23,375 nt of DNA from CANKHA01 sp035699705 (GCA_035699705.1 DASSPI010000022.1:1-23375); one strand, 5' to 3'; counted from the stretch's first letter, positions 1 to 7,092 are shown. Program-made: numbers and translations. The notes: generated by a model from the sequence alone, not told the origin.

Positions 1-110
1 GCGTCGCCTGAGGAAGAACTGGGCACCTCCAAGCGCAATGTGCGCCGCGCCGCACTGCGCTCGTCGAAAATGGGTGCATCGGTCCGAATTTGCGCCAGCA
101 GAGCACCCAT
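1..110 (-). CDS. PilZ-domain protein, N-terminal part (cut by window edge)
   Basis: Thirty-six codons are visible before the window edge. The ATG (108-110) is preceded by a strong ribosome binding site, AAGGAG at 117-122 read on the minus strand, about 6 bases away. The peptide has an ARRTLRLEVP segment near residues 21-30. It resembles the RxxxR-containing start of sphingomonad PilZ domains, which bind cyclic di-GMP. The second PilZ motif (D/N-x-S-x-x-G) would lie outside the window, so the family call is an inference from the N-terminus alone. Three other PilZ genes occur in the window, which adds some weight. Confidence 0.55.
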   Translation of the reverse strand, partial: MGALLAQIRTDAPIFDERSAARRTLRLEVPSSSSGD

Positions 111-241
111 GTCCCTCTCCTTGGCCGGGCAGGGTGCATCGCATTCCTTAATATCGGGTTCCAGACGGTCTAAGGTTCACATTTTTAGAGAATTCTTCAC
201 ATCTTGACGCGGGGGGCAGAGCTTCAACGGAGATTGCGGCA

Positions 242-537
242 ATGCTCGAAAACCAGAAGATTTGTACGGAACAGGTCATCGGCCCGCTCGGAGAGCCGCT
301 GACGGTGGAATCTCTCCCGCCTGCCGATACCCCCAGCGCTGGGTCGCACGCCGCATGGCGGAGGTCGTCACGGCGGTTGTGGGCGGGCTGCTCACTGTCG
401 ACGAAGCGTGCGAACGGTAATCGTTAAGTATCGAGGAGTTCACCAGCTGGCAACGGGCGGTGGACCGGAGCGGAATGCGCGGCCTGAGAGTGACTCGCCT
501 GCAAGAATATCGAGCCATGTACCAGCGTCACTGGTAG
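242..537 (+). pseudogene. Decayed second copy of sciP (DUF1153)
   Basis: This stretch is clearly homologous to the intact sciP at 9345-9644. The ATG opens MLENQKICTEQVIGPLGEP, nearly the same start as the intact gene, with CGGAG about 10 bases upstream. Reading is good to PPADT, then the frame shifts near 328-335. The next frame continues RWVARRMAEVVTAVVGG and LLTVDEACER. It then hits TAA at 418-420 where the intact copy has a Tyr codon in ERYSLS. Past that stop the same frame reads SLSIEEFTSWQRAVDRSG and ends at TAG 535-537. The helix-turn-helix is therefore broken by one frameshift and one nonsense change. The family inhibits the cell-cycle regulator CtrA; this copy cannot make a full protein. 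Confidence 0.85.
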
Positions 538-592
538 GATCCTGGACGGCTATGACACCGCAGCTAATAACGGGCGAGTCTGTCGTCCGGCC

Positions 593-627
593 CTAATGTC
601 TGCATTGCGTCGCGAAAGCGGAAGCTA
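593..627 (+). repeat. Dispersed palindrome, family 1 (degenerate copy)
   Basis: TAATGTCTGCATTGCGTCG followed by CGAAAGCGGAAGCTA. It matches the consensus seen at 22186 with several changes, in forward orientation. Confidence 0.7.
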
Positions 628-637
628 AACAAGCGGT

Positions 638-835
638 TCAGGGCCGGGGCTGGAACCGCTCCAGCCCATCCGCCCGCCCATACAGAAAGCCCCGCAGGTA
701 ATCTTGCGGCTCTTCGGGCGGAGGCTGGGTTGGGTTATCCGGCAAAGGCGCGGTTCCCGCTACGCTCAGCCACTCTTCGCGGTAGCCGTCGTCGAAGCTG
801 CCCTCGGGCATAGGCGCGTTGCATAACGGTTCCAC
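638..835 (-). CDS. Small hypothetical protein (65 aa)
   Basis: I do not recognise a family with certainty. The peptide is acidic and proline-rich, with GYREEWLSV near residues 17-25 and YLRGFLYGRADGLERF near the C-terminus. The GYREEW and GRADGL pattern looks like a conserved small sphingomonad protein rather than a random frame. The longest reading uses GTG at 833-835. An ATG at 809-811 would give 57 residues starting MPEGSFDDGY, and neither start has a clear ribosome binding site. No signal peptide or membrane segment is seen. It stands alone on the minus strand between the sciP remnant and the Crp-type regulator. Confidence 0.4.
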   Translation of the reverse strand: MEPLCNAPMPEGSFDDGYREEWLSVAGTAPLPDNPTQPPPEEPQDYLRGFLYGRADGLERFQPRP

Positions 836-840
836 CTGCC

Positions 841-1044
841 CCGAGCCACAACGTGCGTCACAATGGGCGTCCTAACGTCGGCTAAGCGCAGCCGAAATGC
901 GGGCTCTCGTGCCGGCTGCATGATCTCGAGCGAATCGGATTCCTCGATTTGCGCAACTCAGTCAGGACTCATGGCCCGTCATATGTTAAGACGCGGATAT
1001 CGCCACGCGAACTGATGGGCCCTGGCGGCTGAGAGACTAGGTTC
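841..1044. other. Intergenic region upstream of the Crp-type gene
   Basis: I see no gene here. A TTGCGCAA palindrome lies near 949-956. No good FNR- or CRP-type operator (TTGAT-N4-ATCAA or TGTGA-N6-TCACA) is visible. Confidence 0.4.
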
Positions 1045-1848
1045 ATGCTCCCGCCCTTATTGCCAAGCGGGAGCCACGCCGTGACAGGTCAAGATCTGCA
1101 AGATGCCGACGGACACCCGCTCGAGCGGCTCGCTCGAAAGCTCGAATATCGGGTGAGGCTTAGCCCTGAGGATCGCGCCGCCTTGCTTGCCTTGCCCTAC
1201 ACCGTGAAGAGCGTGGAGCAGCACTATTACGTCGTTCGGCAAGGCGATAAGGCGAAATTCGCTTGCCTGATTTTCTCGGGTTTCTCGGTTCGCCACAAGA
1301 TCGTCGCCGGTGGCTTTCGCCAGATCATCGCTATCCACATGAAGGGCGAGATGGTCGATCTTCAAAACTCGCTGCTTGGAACCGCCGACCATAGCGTCCA
1401 GATGCTGACGGCAGGCAAAGTGGTGATGATCCCACGTGAAGCGGTCGAGCGGATCGCCTTCGAGCGCACGAAAATCGGCAAGGCGATGTGGTTGGACACT
1501 CTTGTCGACGCGTCGATCTTCCGCGAGTGGATCGCCAATGTCGGGCGGCGGGACGCGCGCACCCGCATCGCCCATGTGCTGTGCGAGTTCGCCTTGAGAT
1601 TGAAGCTCGCGGGCCTTGGCGAGCACACCAACTATGAGTTGCCCATGACCCAGGAGCAGCTCGGCGACGCGACGGGGCTAACCTCGGTTCACGTCAACCG
1701 GACCCTTAAGGGGCTCGAAGCGGAAGGGCTGATCGAGCGGGCCCGTCCGCGTTCAATCACCATCGGTGACTGGAAGAAGCTCGCCGAAACGGGCGATTTC
1801 GACAGCGGATATCTCCACCTGCGAGAAGATGAGCTAGCGTTCGCCTGA
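1045..1848 (+). CDS. Crp/Fnr-family transcriptional regulator
   Basis: A 267-residue protein with the two-domain layout of the family. A cyclic-nucleotide-binding-like beta-roll covers about residues 45-135 (VVRQGDKAKFACLIFSG, then GGFRQIIAIHMKGEMVDL). A long dimerisation helix follows at about 137-165. A winged helix lies at about 195-245 (LPMTQEQLGDATGLTSVHVN, RTLKGLEAEGLIERA). The N-terminal cysteine cluster of oxygen-sensing FNR is absent; only Cys74 and Cys180 are seen, so an iron-sulfur sensor is unlikely. The effector cannot be read from sequence. The start at 1045 has only a weak GAGAG upstream, and GTG at 1081 is an alternative that would drop 12 residues. It is a lone gene followed by two repeat copies. 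Confidence 0.88.
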   Translation: MLPPLLPSGSHAVTGQDLQDADGHPLERLARKLEYRVRLSPEDRAALLALPYTVKSVEQHYYVVRQGDKAKFACLIFSGFSVRHKIVAGGFRQIIAIHMKGEMVDLQNSLLGTADHSVQMLTAGKVVMIPREAVERIAFERTKIGKAMWLDTLVDASIFREWIANVGRRDARTRIAHVLCEFALRLKLAGLGEHTNYELPMTQEQLGDATGLTSVHVNRTLKGLEAEGLIERARPRSITIGDWKKLAETGDFDSGYLHLREDELAFA

Positions 1849-1870
1849 GCGCTAAACGGGTCAGGCACTA

Positions 1871-1902
1871 TAATCCGCAAAGGGGTGGAAAGCGGACATT
1901 AG
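1871..1902 (+). repeat. Dispersed palindrome, family 1
   Basis: TAATCCGCAAAGGGGTGG then AAAGCGGACATTAG. The left arm is shortened and the right arm intact. It lies just downstream of the Crp-type gene. Confidence 0.8.
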
Positions 1903-1910
1903 ACCGCCAG

Positions 1911-1938
1911 TGTCGCATTTGGGGTGGAAAGCGGACAG
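1911..1938 (+). repeat. Dispersed palindrome, family 1 (second of a tandem pair)
   Basis: TGTCGCATTTGGGGTGG then AAAGCGGACAG. It lies 8 bases after the previous copy in the same orientation. Confidence 0.75.
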
Positions 1939-2392
1939 ACGCGGTCAGAAACATGAGCGATTAGATAGGTAGCCCCCGCCAGGGAGGGCGATAAGCAGAC
2001 CAAACGGCGACATTTGTGATTAACAGGCTAAGTCCTCCGCATGCGCCTTTGGACAAGGCAGCCGACTGGCTCCCCCGCGGACGTGCGATCGGTGCCCCGT
2101 AGCGCATTGATGAAATTGTCCAACACACCAGAACGGGTAGCAAGGGCGTCGATCGACGCGCGCGAGTCGACTGTCTGGCACCTCAATCTACCAGACCCAG
2201 TGCTGTCGACCTGAGACAATTGGCACTGGCGATCCAGTCCTTGTCAGAAGGCCTCGCCACCGACCCGGTAACCGTCGAGCGGCATGGTTCGAAGCGTCAA
2301 ACGCTCGACATTGTTACTAGACACTGAGGAGAATTGCTTCCGAACGATGGCCATGACCGCGTCATTCTCGGGCACCCGTCTCCCTGAGGAGT
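1939..2392. other. Gene-poor stretch
   Basis: No gene is supported. A plus-strand reading ending at TGA 2322-2324 gives LRQLALAIQSLSEGLATDP and resembles protein, but it has no start and I do not recognise it. It may be the tail of a decayed gene. Confidence 0.3.
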
Positions 2393-3307
2393 ATGTCTAA
2401 CCAATTGATACTCCTTATTAACTCAGACGAGTTAAGGGTTAGGTCCAAAGGAGGCCGGCGCTTGAGTACCGCGTATCGCAACTCTGCCATCGAAGCCAAG
2501 TTCCTCCGGCGGGAATACGATCGCTCCGCGGTTGTTTTGCCAGCGATCGTCACTCTGGGCGATCAAGAGTACGGCGCTCGGATCCTCAACCTCGCTCGTG
2601 GAGGAGCGATGATCGAGTGCTCCGCCTTCTTCCCTCCCGCGACATCATTCATGCTGCGCTGCGGATCAATCGCCGCCGATTCTGTCGTCGTTTGGCAAAA
2701 AAGCGATCAATATGGTGTCAACTTTCGTTTTCCGCTCAGCGAAGCGCAGGTGACAGAGCAACTGTCTCGCAACATTGCAATAAGGTCTCGCAAGCTGCCA
2801 GAGGGGCAATCGGACTCATCGACAGACAGGAGACCCAAGGCAGGTACTGGGCATGAAATACTGGACGCCGTGCGAAGCTCGGCATCGGCCTCCTACCTAT
2901 CAGCCATCGAAGCCTCCCATCGGCAGGTCGAAAGCTACGTCTTTGCCCTCGAGACAATCATGACGGGCGAACTGTCGGACATAGGTCAATTCAGTGCAGC
3001 TCGACTTCGGCTACGCCAGGCGAATTTGGCGAGAACCCAAGTTGCCTTGGACGCCTGTCGGCATCTGATGACAGTTCAACCCGCCCAGCCCAGCCTTCGT
3101 GACCTGCAACGAAGGGAGCTCGATATTTCTCAGATGATCTCATTGCATGTGCAACAATGGACTACACAAAGCCTCCAGGATGACTGGAGCGGCTATTGCC
3201 GGGCCACAAGGAAGGTCCTCAAGGGCGTCCGCGAGCTAATTGCCGCCGAAAAGAAATTGCTTTGTCCGGCGCTGCGAGGAGGCACGTGCGAGCACCGTCC
3301 GCAATAA
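2393..3307 (+). CDS. PilZ-domain protein with helical C-terminal region
   Basis: A 304-residue protein. PilZ covers about residues 38-125. It has the RxxxR element in RREYDR (Arg40, Arg44) and the second motif as NLARGG (Asn66-Gly71), with Ala in place of the usual Ser. Cyclic di-GMP binding is therefore likely but not certain. Residues about 155-295 are helix-rich and end in ELIAAEKKLLCPAL. This recalls hemerythrin-like helical bundles, but the usual iron-ligand histidines are mostly missing, so I do not name the domain. Start choice is open. ATG 2393 has GAGGAG only one base upstream, which is too close. TTG at 2462, in frame, has AAGGAGG at 2448-2454 with a 7-base spacer and would give 281 residues. 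It is a lone gene. Confidence 0.8.
   Translation: MSNQLILLINSDELRVRSKGGRRLSTAYRNSAIEAKFLRREYDRSAVVLPAIVTLGDQEYGARILNLARGGAMIECSAFFPPATSFMLRCGSIAADSVVVWQKSDQYGVNFRFPLSEAQVTEQLSRNIAIRSRKLPEGQSDSSTDRRPKAGTGHEILDAVRSSASASYLSAIEASHRQVESYVFALETIMTGELSDIGQFSAARLRLRQANLARTQVALDACRHLMTVQPAQPSLRDLQRRELDISQMISLHVQQWTTQSLQDDWSGYCRATRKVLKGVRELIAAEKKLLCPALRGGTCEHRPQ
2448..2454 (+). promoter_or_regulatory. Strong ribosome binding site pointing to a TTG start at 2462
   Basis: AAGGAGG lies inside the annotated 5' end of the PilZ gene, 7 bases before an in-frame TTG. This spacing is ideal, while the upstream ATG has its purine tract only one base away. The true start may be 2462. Confidence 0.45.
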
Positions 3308-3359
3308 TCTTCTCGCACCATCCCAGCGTCAGCGCCCTAGAACTTCATATGGCATGGCC

Positions 3360-3393
3360 TTCTGTCCGCTTTCTACCCCTTGCGGACATAAGC
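3360..3393 (-). repeat. Dispersed palindrome, family 1 (reverse orientation)
   Basis: On the minus strand it reads ATGTCCGCAAGGGGTAG then AAAGCGGACAGAA. It is one of only two copies facing this way. Confidence 0.8.
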
Positions 3394-3422
3394 TGATTGG
3401 CGATTGCAAACACAAAGGCCGC

Positions 3423-3458
3423 AAAAAAAGGGAGCGCCCATTCGGGGTAAGCGCTCCC
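3423..3458 (-). terminator. Rho-independent terminator of the small minus-strand gene
   Basis: Perfect 8-bp arms GGGAGCGC (3430-3437) and GCGCTCCC (3451-3458) enclose a 13-base loop. On the minus strand the stem is followed by seven T (A-run 3423-3429 on the plus strand). It lies 111 bases after the stop of the gene at 3569-3748. Confidence 0.8.
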
Positions 3459-3568
3459 TTATACGGACGTGACGGCCCGAGCGCTGAGATACTGACCAGC
3501 GATCAGGTGACAAAGCTATCGAAAGTTAATGGTCAAAATAAAGCGGCACAATTGAAAACTAAGTTTGG

Positions 3569-3748
3569 CTAGCCGCTCTTGGGAATCCTCGCGACAAGCC
3601 GCATTCCCTGCCAGAGTTCGCATTGAGCGCCTTCCCGAACAGCCTCTGTTTTCGAGCGGGCTGTTTCATCGTCTGGCGCATCGAAAACTATTGGAGGCCG
3701 AGCAACGTGCCGTGCTCCATCCAGGCAATAGACCTTATACTCGGCCAC
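3569..3748 (-). CDS. Small conserved-type protein (59 aa)
   Basis: This is a short minus-strand gene with GTG start (3746-3748) and TAG stop (3569-3571). Upstream on its strand is TAGGGGGAATCGCT, giving a G-rich ribosome binding site about 7 bases from the GTG. The peptide opens VAEYKVYCLDGARHV and ends CELWQGMRLVARIPKSG. I recognise that layout from small, widely present sphingomonad proteins of unknown role, where the xCELWQG.RLVAR end is typical. A canonical terminator follows at 3423-3458, which supports real transcription. There is no signal peptide or membrane segment. Function is unknown. It sits between the only two reverse-facing copies of the palindromic repeat. Confidence 0.65.
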   Translation of the reverse strand: MAEYKVYCLDGARHVARPPIVFDAPDDETARSKTEAVREGAQCELWQGMRLVARIPKSG

Positions 3749-3847
3749 AGCGATTCCCCCTAGGAAACGAATGAGTTAGCACGTATTTTCCGGAACGCCG
3801 AGTCACTCGGCCGACACAGGTCCTATTTGCCAGGTAAACAATCGCCA

Positions 3848-3877
3848 AATTCCGCTTTCCACCAAAAGCGGACCCTA
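3848..3877 (-). repeat. Dispersed palindrome, family 1 (reverse orientation)
   Basis: On the minus strand it reads TAGGGTCCGCTTTTGGTGG then AAAGCGGAATT. With the copy at 3360 it brackets the small minus-strand gene. Confidence 0.75.
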
Positions 3878-3913
3878 GAACCGTAGGCCTCCGGCAAATG
3901 CTGGAGACTCCTC

Positions 3914-4081
3914 ATGCTTTATACCCCATCGATCCGCTACGCCGCCCGAAATCCGAAAGGCGCCAAACTGGCGCTGAAGCCGGTCCATGTATGGGGGATT
4001 CGGGTGCGCTTTCAGGTCGGTTGCCGACCACGCGACCTGGCGCTGTTCGACCTGGCTTTGGACAGTAAGCTGCGCGGCTGA
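3914..4081 (+). pseudogene. Tyrosine recombinase (integrase), 5' remnant
   Basis: A 55-codon reading frame begins MLYTPSIRYAARNPKGAKLA and ends RDLALFDLALDSKLRG before TGA. From memory, sphingomonad tyrosine-type site-specific recombinases begin with the same layout (IRHAARxPKGTKLALKP, then RDLALFNxAIDSKLRGCDLV). The natural protein continues for about 150 more residues and carries the Arg/His/Tyr catalytic residues further on. None of that follows here. The stop falls where CDL would come next (GGCTGATCC against an expected GGCTGCGATC-like sequence), so a small deletion could have made it. After 4081 the sequence does not resume the family. I call it a truncated, non-functional integrase; the memory-based match needs a search. 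Confidence 0.65.
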
Positions 4082-4144
4082 TCCTTATTAGCGACAAAAT
4101 AATCCACAGAGCCGATACCGCCGAGCCGCGGGGAGAGTGGCCCC

Positions 4145-4334
4145 ATGGGCGACAACGAGTATTTCTTGCGGCGGGCAAATGAAGAACTGGCGGCAGTAGA
4201 TCGCGCCACCAGCGCAGAAGCCGCGCGCGCACTTCGAGCTTGCCAGCCGCTATCTGGCAATGATTAAGCGCGGCTCCCCGGTGCTGGACCCCTCACCCCC
4301 GAGTCTTGGCATCGGGGACCGTCTTTCGGCCTAA
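4145..4334 (+). pseudogene. Small conserved-type gene with a frameshift
   Basis: ATG 4145 is preceded by CGGGGAGAG about 7 bases away. The first frame gives MGDNEYFLRRANEELAAVDR and continues to about ATSAEAAR near 4228. It then leaves sense and stops at TAA 4265-4267 after 40 residues. The next frame picks up AHFELASRYLAMIKRGSP and stops at TAA 4332-4334. Joined, they give a protein of about 62 residues of the small xGDxEYFLRRAxEE...HFELAxRYL type that I associate with sphingomonads. The shift lies in the alternating run GCCGCGCGCGCA at 4219-4231, a place where one base is easily gained or miscalled. Function is unknown. It could be intact if the extra base is a sequencing error. Confidence 0.6.
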
Positions 4335-4373
4335 CGCCGCTCGGTCCATCGCCTGAAGGTTCGCCAGCCGCTC

Positions 4374-4402
4374 TAATGTCCGATTTGGGTTGAAAGCGGA
4401 CT
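4374..4402 (+). repeat. Dispersed palindrome, family 1
   Basis: TAATGTCCGATTTGGGTTG then AAAGCGGACT, forward orientation, between the frameshifted small gene and the DUF2182 gene. Confidence 0.75.
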
Positions 4403-4491
4403 CTGTTGGGGACTTTGACCAGCGGCTAAATGACCGAGCCGCCGCGCAGTGGCGCGAATAGACAAAGACAAAGGCCGCAGGTGATGGCGCG

Positions 4492-5268
4492 TCAGGAGCT
4501 AGCCAGGAGGCCGATTCCGCTAATCGCCAGGGTGGCCGCTATAAAGCGCTCCGCGTGAAATCGCCGCGGTGCCAGTTTCTCACCGACGACGACTAGTCCG
4601 AGCACGGCGACCCACGCCAAGTTCATGACGCCGCCGACGAAAAGCAGCAGCATCAGTGCCCAGCAGCAGCCGAGGCAGAACAGTCCGTGGACGAGCCCCA
4701 GACGAACTGCCCCAGCCGCGCCTGGCCGATAATGCCTCAACATGAAAAGCAGCGGCGACTGACACTTGTCGAGGCACAGCCGCTTCGCGGCGGTCAATTC
4801 GTATACAGCAGCGAGAATAAGAACAGCGCCCGCGGCGGCTCGGCTGCCGAAGGAAATGTTCATGGTGGAAAGGGCTCCGGTGCGCACGAGAAGCGCCTGA
4901 GCCAATGCGGCGAAAGCTGAGAAGCCAGCCCAGATCATCAGGTAACCGAGTGCGAACAGTAATGTGTGAGCTGTCCGAAGATTTGCCGAGGGTGCCTTGT
5001 CGATGCAGGCGTGGAGCAGGATCATGGGTGTTGCCGATGGAACCATCATCGCAATCATCATGATAGACCACATCAGGAAAGCAGCGATTAGGTAGCTCGC
5101 TGAGAGCGGATCAGGCGTCATTCCGGCCATCGGAATTGAATACAGCCCGGCCCAAGCAAGCACCGCCGCGCCGGCCAAAGCGCCCAAGACGATCAGGTTT
5201 GCCCCGGAAGTTCGGCTTCGAGGCCGAACGGAGCGGATCGGTGCCGTCTTAAGGGTGAACGACGCCAT
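4492..5268 (-). CDS. DUF2182 multi-pass membrane protein
   Basis: A 258-residue inner-membrane protein with several hydrophobic spans (about 24-45, 58-85, 102-128, 142-157, 192-225 and 243-256). Family hallmarks are visible. MWSIMMIAMMVPSATPM lies at residues 66-82, the cysteine segment KRLCLDKCQSPL at 162-173, and FCLGCCWALMLLLFVGG at 197-213. DUF2182 (COG5486) proteins are described only as predicted metal-binding membrane proteins. The Met-rich and Cys-rich segments fit that but do not prove it. Its start overlaps the end of the DUF1326 gene by 20 bases, so the two are probably translated together. This pairing is recurrent in proteobacteria as far as I know. Confidence 0.88.
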   Translation of the reverse strand: MASFTLKTAPIRSVRPRSRTSGANLIVLGALAGAAVLAWAGLYSIPMAGMTPDPLSASYLIAAFLMWSIMMIAMMVPSATPMILLHACIDKAPSANLRTAHTLLFALGYLMIWAGFSAFAALAQALLVRTGALSTMNISFGSRAAAGAVLILAAVYELTAAKRLCLDKCQSPLLFMLRHYRPGAAGAVRLGLVHGLFCLGCCWALMLLLFVGGVMNLAWVAVLGLVVVGEKLAPRRFHAERFIAATLAISGIGLLASS

Positions 5269-5893
5269 TTTCGTTCATGTCCAGCACCGCAAAATGGGCG
5301 TGCGAATCCTCCAGTTGCACATCGACCGGACCATTGGTCTTTGCCCAACCCCGACCCTGTTCGGCGACATCGTATTCGAAGCCACTCGGGAGATTGATTC
5401 GCGCGCGGGTCTCCTCGCCAGTCACTGGGTTTCGAATTGGTTCGCCACGCGCGTCGATCCAACCGGGCACCTCCAGCTTCGCAGTCCGGCCGTCAATGTC
5501 GATTTGAAGGTGGATCGGAGCAAATACCGGATCGTGCACTTTCTCATACGTCGTCGAGAAAACCTGGAAGACCGTCGTGCCGGGCACCGTGTCTTCGCCA
5601 CTCATGATGCGAAGGAGTGCCTCGCGTTGTTCGGCGTCGGCTCGCTCGTCAACGATTGGAACGATATGTCCCCCTCCATCATGAACGGCTCCGGGCCATG
5701 CGACAATCGCAGCCATGTTGAGCCCGGATAGATCCGTCTCGCCATGCTTCCCTTCTTCGATGGCAACCGACAAGACTGCCTTGCAGTCCCCATGTGTCGG
5801 CAGCGCATTGAACTGGCACGGGCATCCGTAGGCGCAGTTGCAGTGGATGAATTCCCGACCTTTGATGTGCCAGCTCGTGCCACTCTCCGTCAT
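5249..5893 (-). CDS. DUF1326-domain protein
   Basis: A 214-residue soluble protein of the DUF1326 family, whose function is unknown. Near the N-terminus it has the tight cysteine cluster CNCAYGCPC (Cys18, 20, 24, 26), a possible metal site. The family's mostly beta body follows, with GTTVFQVFSTTYEKVHDPVF around residues 104-123 and the C-terminal FEYDVAEQGRGWAKTNGPVD. The ATG is preceded by AGAGGTG about 7 bases upstream on the minus strand. It is the first gene of a two-gene minus-strand unit with the DUF2182 gene and has no signal peptide. The adjacent predicted metal-binding membrane protein makes a metal-related role plausible, which is inference. Confidence 0.88.
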   Translation of the reverse strand: MTESGTSWHIKGREFIHCNCAYGCPCQFNALPTHGDCKAVLSVAIEEGKHGETDLSGLNMAAIVAWPGAVHDGGGHIVPIVDERADAEQREALLRIMSGEDTVPGTTVFQVFSTTYEKVHDPVFAPIHLQIDIDGRTAKLEVPGWIDARGEPIRNPVTGEETRARINLPSGFEYDVAEQGRGWAKTNGPVDVQLEDSHAHFAVLDMNENGVVHP

Positions 5894-6001
5894 CGGAACA
5901 CCTCTTAGTTGCTTGAGCGACTCGCTTTAGCACGACGATTCCCTCAATGCCTAAGGCGGCCGTATCGCAATGGCTTGTCTAAGCCGCCACAGGTCAGGCA
6001 C

Positions 6002-6033
6002 AGGTCCGCAACGGGTCGAAAGCAGACCTAAGC
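6002..6033 (+). repeat. Dispersed palindrome, family 1
   Basis: AGGTCCGCAACGGGTCG then AAAGCAGACCTAAG; first of a close pair. Confidence 0.75.
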
Positions 6034-6037
6034 TGCG

Positions 6038-6067
6038 AACGTGCGGAAGGGTGGAAAGCGGACATAG
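6038..6067 (+). repeat. Dispersed palindrome, family 1
   Basis: AACGTGCGGAAGGGTGG then AAAGCGGACATAG; second of the pair, same orientation. Confidence 0.75.
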
Positions 6068-6163
6068 CCGCGGCACGGGCACATTGACCCACGCGCTCTT
6101 AGCGACGGTTGAGCGGACCAATCATTAGTTAACGGCGAAGCGCCCCCAACCGGCGGTGATTCT

Positions 6164-6642
6164 TTAGAGTGCCGCCACAAGAGGCCCGACGGGGCGCCAT
6201 TTTGAAGCAGCCATGCCCAGCGAACCTTGAGCCTGCTTGGCGATGAGGCAATCGAAATACTGATCGAGCACGGCTTGGGCGTCGCAAGAGAGTTCCAGCC
6301 ATCTGACCCTGCGGTCCGTATGATGATCGACCGTGCACAGGAGGCCAATGGCTTGGAGATGCTTGATCCAGCGCAGCGCCGTCGTCGGAGGCACAGCGGC
6401 AGCCGCGCAGACCGCGCTCGTTTTCATGCGCCGCTGAGTGTGACCCGACCAATATAAGATCAGCAATATGTCCCAGGCCGGATCGGCAAAGAGAGTGGTC
6501 GCAAAGAACTGCTCTCGAGTGCGGCGGGCATCGTAGAATGTTTTTGCCAGGCGCGCCCGGTCGGCGGATCTGACGATGGGGGATTTGGTAGCTACTCGGG
6601 ACTCAGCGGGCGATCCGGGCCGAAGTCCGGTCTCCTAGACAT
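6164..6642 (-). pseudogene. Winged-helix (MarR-like) regulator with an N-terminal frameshift
   Basis: ATG at 6640-6642 (minus strand) gives MSRRPDFGPDRPLSPE and then TAG. The adjacent frame continues at once as VATKSPIVRSADRARLAKTF, then TLFADPAWDILLILYW. The helix-turn-helix follows (KTSAVCAAAAVPPTTALRWI), then a wing-like DRRVRWLELS, to TAA at 6164-6166. The FADPAWDILLxLF and AAAVPPTTALRWIxxL segments are typical of sphingomonad MarR-like winged-helix proteins. The continuous frame has no ATG or GTG upstream of the conserved core; its only internal start is TTG 6466, which would drop the FADPAWD segment. One missing base near 6593 would restore a protein of about 159 residues. This is either a pseudogene or a sequencing deletion. 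Confidence 0.6.
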
Positions 6643-7092
6643 TTTGCGGCACGTCGACAGATTGGATGAAAAAGTTGTGTTCAGGATAAGCCACTGTGGA
6701 TCCTTCCCAGGATTTAGGAGAACCCTCTTTGGCGGCGCTCCTAGTCACTGTCGTAAAACACTGACGATAAAACAAATAAGAATTTTATCTGTTCCATCGA
6801 CTTGAAGAAATGTTCAAGCACGGCGTGTTTTGGTTGGACATTCTTGGTTAATATTAACTATTAGCCCTCGAACGTCTTAGGATCTTGCATCGATAAATTT
6901 AGCCCTCGTGAATAGTTTTTTGGGACGACTTGTTATGGCCGCGATGGGTCGAAAGGCGACACTAGACATGGGCAAGCACATGCGGCGTGTTCGAGGGGCC
7001 CTTCGCCTCGGGGGAGATGCCTTTCCGGACCCTTCCAAGAAAACAGCGGCGCAGACGGGCACGAGAGGGCCTCATATACGTTTAGTCTCTAG
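6643..7092. other. AT-rich gene-free stretch
   Basis: No gene is supported. Bases 6730-6925 are clearly richer in A+T than the rest of the window. They contain a perfect 12-base palindrome GTTAATATTAAC (6847-6858) and a 10-base direct repeat TTAGCCCTCG (6861-6870 and 6900-6909). The base composition suggests foreign DNA or a regulatory region. A family 1 repeat copy ends the stretch at 6934-6965. Confidence 0.5.
6934..6965 (+). repeat. Dispersed palindrome, family 1 (degenerate)
   Basis: TTATGGCCGCGATGGGTCG then AAAGGCGACACTAG; both arms have substitutions. Confidence 0.65.

Noticed and set aside
1057..1626. Long minus-strand open frame opposite the Crp-type gene
   Set aside because: It is a GC-driven shadow; the plus strand carries a clear two-domain regulator and the minus frame shows no family features.
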